A stretch of DNA of 64,000 bases from Symsagittifera roscoffensis. Lineage: Eukaryota > Xenacoelomorpha > Acoela > Convolutidae. Shown here in pieces: positions 33,411-46,200 of this stretch; within the stretch, counting starts at the first letter, position 1; each line of letters opens with the position of its first letter. The stretch lies in contig NC_087062.1 of the NCBI RefSeq assembly GCF_963678635.1, positions 11,080,670 through 11,144,669 of the forward strand, in the 5' to 3' direction. The notes under the pieces are model-generated. The model made no database searches. It was not told where the DNA came from and saw nothing but the letters and a program-made list of their open reading frames with translations. Made by a program: the position numbers and the translations under genes.

Positions 33411-34090
33411 TCACCATCTGGGGAATCCGCGCGCGGGGTGCTGTCCTCTACCGCGCGGGCGATTATTCCGATAACCACCTCGGATGATTCCGACGGCTTC
33501 GGTCCTAATTTGTAGGCCACCCCCATTGGTACCGATGAAGTACATTTCCCCCCGCTCGTAAAACAAAGCAATCCTGTACACTTCTTCTGGGGTTTTTGTT
33601 GACCGACTTAATTCAATTTGGGCTTTGCGATTAACCATGTTGATGATGAAAACATATTTTAAAATTCGTTCATCCAATGTGCCAAAACTGCATCTTGCTG
33701 CCAGACCGCTGAGCACCGAATGGAATGGCTCAAGCGACTCATCGATATGTTTCTTTCTCGACAGTAGCTGAAAAATTTCATATGTTTCATTCCGTTCCTT
33801 CTTGAAGTCCGCTTCCATAGCGTAGATATCTTGTTGCCCCCAGATCAAGATGCTGCCGTATTTTGTGAAGTTCGTCCTGGCTTTTCTCCCCCAGGCACAG
33901 ATAGAGATTAGAATTTAGCGTCTGTTCGCTCGTCATTCGGATAATTCTGTTCACATCTCCTAGCAGTCACGTCCCAGCGAAGTAGAAGTCTTTGGGGCTC
34001 AATCTGTAGTTGGCGACCACGCCCCATTGAAAGCGATTAAACCAGAATTCCCAAAACATAGGCGAATTGCTGCATTTTGTTGGCCAAATC
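33411..34090 (-). pseudogene. gag: Gypsy-2 gag, frameshifted
   Basis: FWFNRFQWGVVANYRLSP at the N-terminal side, then NLYLCLGEKSQDELHKIR, and in the 145-codon frame EPFHSVLSGLAARCSFGTLD and STKTPEEVYRIALFYERGE. These are signatures of a Gypsy Gag core. A stop at about 33965 and a frameshift near 33850 break it. An Arg/Gly-rich tail follows. Confidence 0.8.
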
Positions 34091-34144
34091 CGATTTTGCC
34101 AAAAAGATTTTTTCTCCCACTTGGACCTGTTGGCTCCACCATTT

Positions 34145-34376
34145 TAAACATCCGTTTCGATACGTGTTAAAACCATTTTCGGATAAATAGATGAGCCAAC
34201 TTAATCTTTCAAATTATAGCATAAGAGTGCGAAATAGAGGCCACACCAAGGATGACAGACGACGTTGTTGGCCAGTACCTGCCAGTTTTTAATTAGCACC
34301 GTTGGAATGACATCATTGACATCTAGTCAGTTTACAAACGATGAACTGATATGAATTGAAATAGCTCTCTATGACA
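34145..34376 (-). repeat. Gypsy-2 5' LTR
   Basis: Partner of the left repeat, same orientation and the same ordered blocks. It sits just upstream of gag on the minus strand. Starts TGTCATAGAG there and ends next to TGGTGGAGCC. Confidence 0.78.
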
Positions 34377-36259
34377 AAGTGGAGGCAACGTAAAAAGCAA
34401 TAAGTGCATTGAGGGGCGCAGACACCATCACTGTTTTTTGGCATTGCTTGTCGGGGATGATTTCAAAAAATCGTTTTTTAAAAAATTTCTTGCGAAAGAG
34501 AAAACTGATGCTTTGACAAAACCATCTAAGAACTAAGCGTTACATGGCAGACACAAGCTTCAGCGTTTCACCCTTATTTAAAAATCTTGTTTGATTTTGT
34601 CTTGTGGTGTACTGGATAGAGAAAAACGTTAATGATTTTGTCTTGTGGTGTACTGGGTAGAGAAAAATGTTAATATTGGATAAACTCGTTTTTTTTTCAA
34701 ATTGGGTTGAAGTTAGACAAAAGTGAAAAATTTCTAATAATTGACGTTTTTACTATATAAAGTACCTCTCAATAAAAACAATTTCTAAGCTATTCGCCCA
34801 AATATTATTCTCTTCTTAAATTTTGATGGACTACACAAAATAAGGCTCTGATATAAATTTGTCAGCAAATGGTCACGTTATTCTTAGATAATCTTTGAGT
34901 AACTAAATGCAGCAAGAAATTACCCGTTTTTGAAGTAAAAGTTTGGACAAGAATTTTGCAAAACGAGCGCCAATGTTGCTAAATTTCTTGACTTCAAACC
35001 GACCGCTTTTTGCCTCAAATTGTAACTCTGACGGCGCCTTAATCATCAGCGCCATCTATTGTTTCAATCCTTGTTTCCGACAAAGAATGATATGATTTGT
35101 ATTTACGTCTTATAACAAAAGGTTTGATTTGTTTGAATCGAGTTTTGAAGTCATCGAAAATAGAAATTAATATTTCACATTAATTTTAATTGAATAAAAA
35201 AATTTCGGATCCACGTTACATTTTTGAAAATTTTTCTTTAGTTCTGTCAGTATTTTTTTTACTATAATGACTAATTCCGTTATTTTTTGTCTAAAGAATC
35301 AGCCTTGATTAAAACTGTCTCTTGTTTCGACCTAATTGACCCGTTGATAAAATCTAGATAGGCGTACTGAGCACTGGGGATTTTGGACGCCTCCATTTAA
35401 AATAATAAGGTGCATTAGATACCAAATTGTTCACGTACTTGAGCGGACGCAGGGGTACGAAATAAGGGCCTTCAGTCAATTAAATGACCAAAGTACGTAA
35501 GAGGGTTTTTAAAATTGAAATCTAGATAAAATGTTCAGTTCTTTATCATTCTGTCGATCCATAGACCCAAAAGTAGTTTCTCGTCATCTGACCCGGAGCA
35601 GCAGAGACAAAAAAGAATCCAATTCACTAAAATAACCGCTTATCCTATTTTTCAGTCCTTTGTCTAGCTAGAGGGGTGATTTTTTAATGGAATATACACC
35701 CAAGTTCAAACAAATTCCCCAAATTCTAAATTTAACTCGGTCGCACTTTCGTGACTAACTAATTCTGTTAAAATGACAGTGACGTATGCTTTGTATTATT
35801 AAAATGATTTTAAAAAGACCTTTTCATTAAGAAATTTTAAATCTTTTTTCAGCTTTTAATAAATGAAGTCTTTTCATTGCCAGAAAAATGACCATCCGTC
35901 AGTTCAAAAAAGATCCGCCCCTTAAATACTTTAATGTTGAACTTCTACGTTTGACTTATGTTTTATAGAAGAATTATATTTGATTTTCGATTTTTATTGA
36001 ATAGGATCACGAGAATCAGAGAAAGTTAAGACCAGTTTCAAAGTGCCAGTCTTGAATATTTTGGCGAAAACAATAAATATTGATTAGAGCCTGCTTCAAA
36101 ATCTCGTGCCTCGCTCCAGCTTTATTTTGCAAATAAATTGCTAGAGCGTTTGGTTTGTTCTTGAGCTATAATGCCAGATTCAACCACCCAGATTCAACCA
36201 CCCTCTTTTATTGATCGGGGGCTTTAATTTGGCCAAGATTGAAACCTAATCCCCAGCTA
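34377..36259. other. insertion-like stretch, no gene seen
   Basis: 34410-34560 still matches unit A, whereas 34560-36260 has no counterpart there. It contains a 41-bp direct duplication (34592-34632 and 34633-34673, TGATTTTGTCTTGTGGTGTA) and a possible foldback related to the 4.6-5.6 kb element (34700-34740 and 35280-35330). No coding signal. Confidence 0.5.
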
Positions 36260-36787
36260 TTGGCTCAGGTGAAATTGGGCTGTTTCGTTTAATATTTCGA
36301 AATTCAAACTTCAGTATAGTTCACTGGCACAGCGAGCTTGAATGTCGCTCGAAGTCTGGCCGACCCTATTGTAAATTGGTTACATTGTCCTGTTTTAAAT
36401 TGCCCCTTCTTTAGAAACCCCGGAGAGCAACTTTGAAATTACCTTTACCTAAGGAAGCGTGTGATTTGAAAACTTACCTGAATCTAAATACGAAGTTATT
36501 TAAAATCTTAGATTTGGAAAATGTTGATTTTGGCCTCTTCTAATTATCAATAGAAATACCCCATCAGTAATTTCATTTATTTCACTGATTTCGTTGGAGT
36601 GAGTCGTTGGAAACAATTTTGCGTCTTTTTGGTTATACACCCTCCCTCCACTAAATCTGAATAATAAAAATGTGAAAAAAAAAAACAATTTTTATTACAA
36701 AATTGGATTGTGACACAGATACCGATCTGGTCTAGACACTAAACTTACTTATTAACGAGTAAAACAAACAAAGTGAACGCACTTTGG

Positions 36788-36874
36788 CAGGGACGGATCT
36801 AGGATGTTCTCGAGGGGAGCGGATCGAATCCCTGAGGGAGGGAAGATCGTCCTCTCCCCCTAAATCCTCCCCTG
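36788..36874. mobile_element. 87-bp Z-family (hAT-like) miniature element with 8-bp target duplication
   Basis: Begins CAGGGACGGATCTAGGAT and ends TAAATCCTCCCCTG. It is flanked by CACTTTGG and CACTTTGA. The paralogous unit A sequence at about 27760 has a single CACTTTGA and no insert, so the empty site is visible in the same window. An 8-bp duplication fits the hAT superfamily. Confidence 0.85.
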
Positions 36875-37298
36875 CACTTTGATGGTTTTGTTTGTTTGAC
36901 TGTGCCTCATAATTGCCTATTGACTTCAGTGTCTAGAGCAGACCTGTCTCTACGTCGTTTACCGAAATATTGAAAAGATTCTACTGAAAAAAAAAACTCA
37001 AAATCAACTTGGAATGCATCAATTTGATGTCGCAAAAAGGTAAAATTAAAAAAATTAAAAATTATTAAATTATTTTGACACATTTTTGTAAGTTAAAGTA
37101 AAAAAAGGAAATAATAGATAAAAGATAATGTTTAAAGCCAAATCCATCATATGAATGCAACTTTCTGAAAAAAAACAATCGTTTTTTTCTCGTCATGTTG
37201 GTTTTGGTATAACCGAAAAAATATTTTTCATATTATTCCTTTGTTCACTCCAGTTTGAAAATTTAGAAAAAAATTCTTACAGAAAAGTCAGTTCAACG

Positions 37299-40200
37299 AT
37301 GCATTGGATGTTTGTGCCCTGCTGTTCGTGTCTGTTCGGCTTAGTGCTCTCTCTGCTGACTGCATCGTGCAGAGGAACAGTGATAGGGGTGTGCAACTGC
37401 TCCATTGGACAATTCGATGTACTCTGCGGCAGCACAATGCAAGAACCAACGGTCAGAATCATCTCTCATTTCCCGCTTTCTTTCGCTCAGGGGCGGATCA
37501 GGGGGGGGGGGGGATTTTGAAAAAAAATTTCGAAAACGTTGTTGACTTTTTTCCAAGCACTCCCAGTACCAGAGGGGAGTAAAAATATATTTTAAATATA
37601 TTTTAGCCAAAAATAAATATATTTTATTAAGAATCCTTAACAAAAAATAATTGCAATTATTGCATTTATTTCTCAGTGAAAAATTTGAAAGAAAACTTTT
37701 ATTCTCTGCGCAAAATCTGATTGATTGTATTTAAATCCCAATATGATTTATTGAAAAACAAAAACATCTAAGATTCGAAATGCATCGGAAGGATTTTCTA
37801 TAAGGCTACTAACTCGAGTGATCAATGTGAATGTTATTTTATTCGCGAACTGCTGTTGTGCAGCTCATTATCCAATAGTAATCACCGAGGTCAGCTCATA
37901 AGTAAGAATTTTCGTATAAATCTACGATCATACGTTGCTGCAAGATATTGTCTCCAACAATAAATAAAATTCATTGAGGAATCTCAAAAACAAATTATTT
38001 AACTGTATTTATTGGCAATAATTGCGATATCAATATTTTCTTTTACACCTCCCCTGCCCAGAACAATCTAAAAAACTTTTTTTGACCAATAAGGAAAACT
38101 TTGACCAAAAAATTTTTTTGGAAATTTTTTGGAAAACTTCGACCAAAAACTTGCGTTTTTTCGGCGCGTGCCCAAGACGCCGCCTGCAGAAAAATTTTAG
38201 GGTTGGTCGGCCTAAAATGGATCTCATAGATTAATAGCAAATGGTCTCCTTTGGTTGGTGAGAGGGTCAAAATGTTTTCGTTTTTTTTTGTTGTGTTAGC
38301 TACAAGTTCTAAAGGGCAGCGAACGTTTTACACATGTTTTCTACTTCGATTTTTTAAGGGCCCAAAAAATGAAACCAACTAAGCACAAGTAAACAATTTG
38401 AAAAAAATGTTAGTTGTACTTTTAAAAAATTTCAATTAGGCAAGTGAGCGAATGCGCAGTTACCAGATTTCTTGCGCTTTGCTTAAACTGAGCGCAAGTA
38501 CGATAGTTGGTCCCTGAAAAAAGCAAGTATGAAAAGTCGGTTTTCTTTTAAAAAAACTATTGGGCAAATAAACAATGACGCATCGTGTTTTGCATCATTT
38601 TTCCCCGTGAGTTTATTTTCTGTTAACCAACTGTCATTTTTTCGCTCAGTTACGCTGGTTAAGTGGAATTTAACATCTTGCAAAAAAAAATTTTTCAAGT
38701 TTTTTGCCAAAAGCACTCGGTTTATTTTGCAAAGCAAAGTTGCAAATTTGAGCAAGCCAATTTGCAAAATCAATAAAATCATCTTCAAACATTTTACACG
38801 GGCTTGTTTATCGACAAATATGCCAATTGGTTGGTTTTTTGTAAGAAAACAGTCTGTAGACCGGGTTCCTTTGTGAGCCCACATCAAACAATTTTTACAG
38901 AAATGGAGTGATTGATTAAATGCTAGCTGCTATCAATCGATTGCCTTCACAGCTCAACCTAACTGGTTTTTTAGTGTTGTCTAAAGCTCGAATTTATCAA
39001 AATTTGTCAAAACTTATTGTTGTAGAGTAAGAAAAAATCAATTGACACCGTTGAGCCGTTTTTTCTGTTAGGATGGCGCCAATTTTTTCTTCATTGGTGA
39101 TTGATTGAAGCTATCTATGACTTCAACAAAAAAGCTTGCCACTTTTTTCAATTAACTTACTTTTGACTTCCGTTGCGAAATTAGTTCATAGTGTAATCAT
39201 GATAGCCCAAAAACTAAACAAACTATTTTTTTGACGAAATAGTATCTCATTCAATAAAATCGCCTATATCTTTTACTTTGAAAAACAGGTTGTTCTAGTT
39301 CCGAACGTTACAAAATGTGTTTAGTAGTTTTTACAGGTATAGTAATTTTTTTCTCTCAAGACAAAAATTGATTTTTTTAAAAGTCATATTTTAATTAATG
39401 ATAACTACGTTATTTATGTCTTGATCTTGAACATTTCAGCTCAATAATATTCTATGGTGATTTGAGAATGGTATTTGGCCGATTTCAGAACCAACACTTG
39501 ATATTTTTTGTTCTACATACGAAGGGATAATTTTCAAAAAAGTTTCCTCTTTTTTTTGTTTCAAAGTTTTATCAATTTTCGAAGTTCCCAGAAAAGATTA
39601 CTTATTCCACAGACCTAAAAAGTATGTCAGAATATTCAGAATTTTACCCTGATATATCAGCAGCGCAGTCTCATAGCCAAAACTGAATACTGTATAACCA
39701 CATTTCGAAACAGTGTTTAGCGTGAAGTACCATACATACAGTTGAAAGAATCTCAGTAACGATAACTTACAGTTAAAGCAGTAAATAGAGTTATTTTTGA
39801 CTTCAATGATTACTGCAAAGTACAGTAAATTGAGCTCCTCTTTTTCTAGAAAATACAATCTACCACCAGAAATAATATCCGGCTGCGATAATACCGCTTT
39901 TAGTTCACAAATGTGAAACAAGGATAGCCGGTTACTGTGCAAGTAGGACAAATTGTTCCGACGATAGTCTTTAAAAATACAAAGTTTTTTTTACCGAATT
40001 TTGTCTTTTTTTCGGCGTGGTGTGATAAAATTAGCTGAGCAAAAAAAGGAGGTTATTTATATTCAAAAGCTAATTTTCAAGTTTTTCAAACTTTCAAGTG
40101 TTTTGCAATTTCATCATTTTGCAATTACTAGAAAATCTCTTAGTAGAAAGCTTTTAAGCAATTCAAATAAGTTTGCTCGCTCACTTTATTTGCTCGAAAC

Positions 40201-43200
40201 GAGACCAAAAATCAAAAAATTTGAACTGGTTTTCCTCGACGCAGGGAAGCCTTTTATATATAACTCAACCCAGTCTAATCATTGTTTATTGTACTTGATT
40301 TTCCGTGGAACAAAAACACCCGAACAAAAAAAAACACACTTGAATACAAAAATCTTGCCCATTTTCAATGGTCGGAACAACAAGGATATTTCTTTGCTGT
40401 GCAAACATCCCAGAAAATTCCGATCACAATAATTCAAAAAATAATTCAAAGGAAAAACGTAATTCTAAAAAACATGAAAATTGTTATTTCGAAAATTTTT
40501 GAATGTTTTTTCAATTTTTTTTTCATGCTGATTTTAAGTTAAGCTTGACTGAATAAGTTATAAACAGGAATGAGAAGTATTTTTTATGTAAATCGAATTA
40601 AATTGGAAGGCAAGCTGTTTATCGAATATTTTCCAAACTAGTCTGAAAACCGAAAAAATAGACCCGTTTTTCTCGCCACTGCGAAAAATAGTTTCAGCTT
40701 TTTCTAAGAAATCGAATCACAGCTAGAAGGGTTTTAATATGATACCACTCTTGAACCCCTTCGTCTTTTTTGAGATAATTCGAAAAAACTTTGCGACCTT
40801 TTCTTATTTTTCTAGGTCAGTCAAATTGTTTTCCGAGCGCTCCCAGAACACAATAAGAAACCTTTTTTGACCAAAATATTTTGCGCGGCAGCCAATTTTT
40901 TGAAAAACAGGTCAACAAAAATGCATGCTGTTTTTGAGCACCTTGTGAAAAATTTGGGCCAAAAATTTGCGTTTTTTCGGCAGAGCAGAGGATGTAGCAG
41001 AGAATGTAACAACCAGTTTATTAAGAAAACCAGTTTCATTTTTTTCGGCAATAGAACTTTAAAAAAAATAAAATAAATAAATTTAAATTAATGAAAAAAT
41101 TGAAAATGATTGTTACATTCTCTGCTACATACATGGCGATCGGGTTCACATGCTACAAAAACTACTTTGTTTCAGGGCGAAAAACTGTTCACAGACTTCG
41201 AGTCACTTCACAGTGAGTATATTTTGCCGATTCTCATCTTCAAATGACTTTTCACCAATAAGTTAGTGTTAAACTAAGAACTAATTTTGATGATTTTGGA
41301 AAAAAATGTCATATTCAGCCTCCTAGCTCATCATAGTAATCATAAACATGGTAATGGTTAATTATCTCTAAAAATTTTTGAAAAAAATTGTTGGAAAAAT
41401 TGCTATAGAATATCCAAAAGCCTTGTTGAAATAAAATAAAGTATGTTCTTAAATTCCGAATTGGTTAATTTCAGAGGTAGATTTGGGAAACAACAGTGGC
41501 CATTTCCTCTTCTCAATGTCCAGGTGCGCCCTTGACATCATCTCTGGAACCCCCTTCATCAAGTTCCCCTATTTGATGCGGGTGCAGATCTCCGAAAACA
41601 ACATCACTAAACTAGACTCCTCCATATTCGCAAACCTAGAAGGTCTGGACTTGCTAAACATCCAGCGCAACTACATCGAAGAAATGGACCCAGGAACATT
41701 CAATGGACTCAACATGTTGCAAACTCTGGATATATCTGACAACTATTTGAGTGAAGTCCCTGAGAAGCTGTTTGCAAACAAGCCAATGTTGCTCAAACTG
41801 GTTATGAGCAACAACAAAATCAAACGCCTCAGTAAAAATATATTTTCAGGCAAGTTTTCCATCATTACTGTAGTATATTTTCATGAAGCTGATTGACAAT
41901 CGAAGCGTATCTTATCCGATTAGATGATTCACGTCATTTTTGGCACCACTGTTTGTTTATTTTTTAATGGTTAATTTTTTGTTGCGACTATTCTGAAATA
42001 TTAATAGAAAGCTTTTAATATTTAATGGTTAATTTTTGTTGCGACAAATATTAAACGAAAGCTTGTTAGTTTTTCATGCAAATTAATTGACTTGAAAGCA
42101 ATTTTGCATTCATAAAGTCTCTTCTATAAAACTCTTTCAAACATGATTGCGGTTCCAAGAAAAATATTACAAAAAACACTCCCAATCCAATGTAACAAAT
42201 GTTAAGCTTGTCTTATTTAGGCTACCAGTACTTAACTGGTTGTTTAATTTCAAAATGCTCTCCTGTTACCAAAAAAAATCTTAATTTCAGTTCTTTTCTT
42301 TTCAATTTTTTGTCCTAAATATTGCACAGCATCTCAGCAAATGGTTACTCTATATGACAAAGTTTTACCAAGTCTTTAACTTCAAAGCAAATATTTCCTC
42401 TCAAAAATGAGATGAAAGAAAACAATACGTCCTGTTTTTTATCCAAAGATGGGAAAACCATGATGTCTGTAAAACTGATGTCTCTACAGGTGCACCGAAT
42501 TTGGTTGAACTGGATTTGAGCTGGAACAAACTTGAGTCCTTTCCCGAAAATTTCTTTACCTCAGTCAAGAATTTACAGGCGCTGAATTGCGCCAACAACG
42601 AAATCAAAATTTTCCCTCAATCTCTCAGCAAGCTGGAGTTTCTTATGCACCTCGACATGAGCGAGAATCACATTAAAAGAGTGCCTCCGAGAATTTTCGC
42701 GAACATGAAAGACTTGAATTACATCGATTTGAGTGGCAATGATTTGGAGGAAGTTGGAAGCGGTGTCTTTGTAGGACCTGGAGGAACGATTAAAAGTTTG
42801 ATTTTGGCAGGAAACAAAATCAGGACTTTTCCGAAAAGTGCACTGCAGTCGTTGAAATGGGTGGGTCATTCATTCAGGCTTTTAATATTTTCATCGAAGA
42901 CTGATTCGATTGATCATCTTCGATAACATTTCGAATAATGACTTAAGCAGAGGCGGATTTAAAGTATCAACCCCCCAAGCTCTAAGGTTTCGACCCACTG
43001 ATCAACGAAAGGGTCTTCCTTTTGGTTTTACTTACAAAAACGTTCATTTTTGTAAACTATTGCTCAATTTTTTCCAATGGGGCTGAAATGTACTAAAATA
43101 AGCTCTAGTGTCAAAACCTTCAAAAAAGTGCTCAAAAAATTGGTATTCTTTTGGCAAAATAGGGTTTTTATAGTAATTCGGTAGATCTCGGAAAATCAAT

Positions 43201-46200
43201 TTTGTTGAGCTTAAAAAAACTGTTTTCAAAAATGTTTCTGGAGCGCCGACCTTGTACTACGATCACGTGACAAAGAATTTGCCCCTTTTTGTTTTATTCA
43301 GTTTTTTGAAACTCACACAATAGATGCATTTTCGTCTATAAACTTTTACTCCCAGATTCGTTCTCTTCAGTCAGGAGTTCTCTTTAGTCAGGAGAAAACT
43401 ATTTGAAAAACTAATAAACTCTTGCAAGGTGAAAACTGCAAAAAATCACGTATTTAGCCGAAATAGCGTATAAAGTATCCTAAAAATAGCAACTTTTGTA
43501 AATGTGGAGGGGTGAGGGGGTTGGCAAAATGTAAAAGAGCCTGAATCAGATGTTCAATTTAATAAAATATTCAAAAAAGTGGACACTTCAAAATAGAAAA
43601 ATTGAGAAAACAAACTTTGTAGCATTGAACGAGTCAATTGCATTTTTCCAGATGGGCATATGCTAATTGACACACATGCTAATAGTCAGCTCCACACGGC
43701 TGTAAGTGACCCTATCATACCAAATATGGCTGTCATGATCATGTCCAGATTGATACTGTTTTTGGGTCTTGTTGTGTCCAAAAAATGTTAAAAGATCCGG
43801 CATAAGGATTATGTGTAAAGAATATAAGTATGGTTGTTTCAGGGGCGGATAAAGCTTTCGTTTTTTGGGCTCTTTTTGGCGCGCTCCCTCTCAAAATTAG
43901 TAAATGCGCTTTTAGAAAAATTTTAGGGTCCGTTGGCCAAAAAATGATTTCTTAAAAAGTACCCTTAAAAGGAGAAAAAGTAAGGGTCGAATTCCTGAGG
44001 GGAAGGGGGGAGAAGCGTCCGACCTCCGCCTTCCCTCCCTAAATCCGCCTCTGGTTTGATTAATATAACGATTATGGTGCAAGCATTGTTACTTCTCCAG
44101 TAAAAAAAGCCTATTTTTGTGCAGATTCGGAAATTGGACTTGTCAAACAACTCGATTCGCTTCCTGCCAGCACTGTGCTTGGGGTCAATCAAGGGCATCG
44201 ATACCATGGATCTCTCTTTCAACCAGATAGAGGACATTGACCCCTCAGCCTTCAAGGAGATACCAGAAGATAGTGCACTTTCGCTCGACCTCAGTCATAA
44301 TTCTATTTCTTATTTAACAGTTGTCATGTTCGATGAGCTCGATAACTTCAGAGTCAACTTGGCCGAAAACAAAATCAGGTTTGAATTGGAGATTATTGAC
44401 GATTTTACGAAAAATTATGAAACTAATTATGATATTCCGCTTTAATTGAAGCTAATACTTTATTCTTATTTTGAAGTAGAAAATCAAAAAATCAAATAGA
44501 AAAATTATAAATTATGAAAAAATTTCGAGCTTCTTCGAAAATACTGAATAAACATTTTTACGAGTTTGAAACGATTTTATGCTAATGATTTTCAAGTTCA
44601 AACTATAATTTGGTTTTGAATTTTGTTCAGATGCAATTGTGCGATGGAGAGATTCTACGAATGGGCGAGCCAACAAGACGAATCCAAAGGCTTCTCATCT
44701 GTCATGTGTCTCAACCCAGTCGGCGTCAGAGGCATTCGGCTAACTGACCTTCGGTCTAAAGACAGTCTTGTGTGTGCTGCGCCTGAAATCGTGCCCACCA
44801 CTTCTGAAGTGCAAGCGCAGAAGGGTCACCAAGCCTACTTGCCTTGCTACAACACAGCTGAGCCTCTCGCTCAAACCAGTTGGTCTTTCAAGGGAAACAA
44901 AGTTGAAAATAACTCCAAGGTTAGTCATGTCGGGTTGCGCCGGCCGCTTCTATTTCGGGGTCGCGCCATCTTCACCTTGGAACTTATCGGTTGCAAAATT
45001 CTGGACATACTGAATATTGGTCGCTAATGTTTGGTCGCGTCGTATCCGCCTCGGTCGCGAAACTCTGGAAATGCCATATTTTGGTAGCGAAAGTCTGAAC
45101 ATAAGTTTAAGACCTCGACCCAGGCAAAAAACCAGTAAAATGGACAGATAAATGAAAATATATGACCTCAGAACAGAAATGGAAGCTATCATCCCTGGTC
45201 AACGTTTTTGGCGATTTCTTATCTATGTAAAGTTAGGATAAAATGGGAATTAATGGCAAACTTCAAACTTTTTTCTTAGCCTTTTTTTGAGCCGAGTAGT
45301 CGGAAAAAGAGAGGAAAACAATCCATGAAAAGGTCACAATAGTTCGAACTTGTGGGAGAGTTCAAATTTTGGCAACTTTTCCAAGACGTGTACTCTGCCT
45401 CAACTTTTCACCCAAAAACTAGCCCAACAATTGTCTGGACTTTATGTTAGACATTCAGACTATTCTGAAATATCCATGAATTGATAAAATTCAAACTGTT
45501 TTCAAATTCAAACTGCTCTATTCAAAAATCGCTAGAAAAAGTGTACAAAAAATAGAACATTTTGCGAAGCGTTGCGATTTTTCCATCGAATTGTTTTCCA
45601 GCTGTGCATTTCAGCAGAAAAAGTCGGCCTTGATGAATAAACTTTAAGCTATACAAAATTCTAGTTAAGAAAATAATTTATTCAGTTGAGGTGGTTTATC
45701 CGCGAAGCATAAGCCAACAAGAATGGACCATGGAACCAACGACCTTACAGGTAGTTTAGAAGCTCAAAAATTTTGCTTGTATTTACGAAACTTTTTTCGG
45801 GTGAGTCGCAAAATTGTTTTTACTGACCTTATTAGATTATTAGATGAGTTTAAGCCAACACAAAATCATTCGAAGAGCAATAAGTCTGCTCGTATCAGGA
45901 CGGAGCCCTAAATGTTCCGACTGCCTTTTAAGGTCTATGGAGCAGTAAAAACATGAAAAGTTTAAATGTAAAAAAATTAACTATTTATTTTTTTTAATTT
46001 TGAGATTTTTTTTTGTGAAAACATCCCCCCACATGCCATAATAAGTAGAAAGTGATAGATTTTGCTCCTACTGACATATCAATTTTTGGCATATAAGCTT
46101 CCTTGAACCAATTTGGAACGATTTCTAAGACTGATTAAATCTCCGCTTATGCGTTGATATCACGATATAAACAGCGCGTTGATTGTCCCAAATTGACCAA

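Larger units (their letters stand above)
29746..34376 (-). mobile_element. degenerate Ty3/Gypsy retrotransposon, copy 2, with both LTRs
   Basis: A minus-strand gag-pol is bracketed by two same-direction repeats of about 230 bp (29746-29980 and 34145-34376). Both begin TG on the minus strand, and one is preceded by the purine tract AAGAGAGGAAG. Inward of the right repeat is TGGTGGAGCCAAC, a plausible primer-binding site. The LTRs differ at many positions, so the insertion is old. Internal deletions are large: RT runs almost directly into RNase H. It inserted into unit B of the surrounding tandem duplication, which fixes its relative age. Confidence 0.82.
27815..36939. repeat. tandem duplication, unit B, interrupted by insertions
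   Basis: Matches unit A in order but is broken by the second Gypsy element (29746-34376), an unmatched 34560-36260 stretch and an 87-bp Z element at 36788. The GCTAGCTGTCG block has itself multiplied to three copies here (28450-28690, 28870-29075, 29080-29400). Short frames at 28471, 28755 and 29358 run through these copies and are not genes. Confidence 0.7.
37452..41175 (+). other. LRR-Ig intron 1, repeat-filled
   Basis: Contains Z fragments at 37485-37585 (starting CAGGGGCGGATCAGGG), 38035-38235 and 40800-41050, an X-family end at about 39620-39672 (TACCCTGATATATCAGCAGC) and a Y element at 39908-40384 (GAAACAAGGATAGCCGGTTA to TTCAATGGTCGGAACAAC). No open frame here looks like an exon. Confidence 0.6.
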
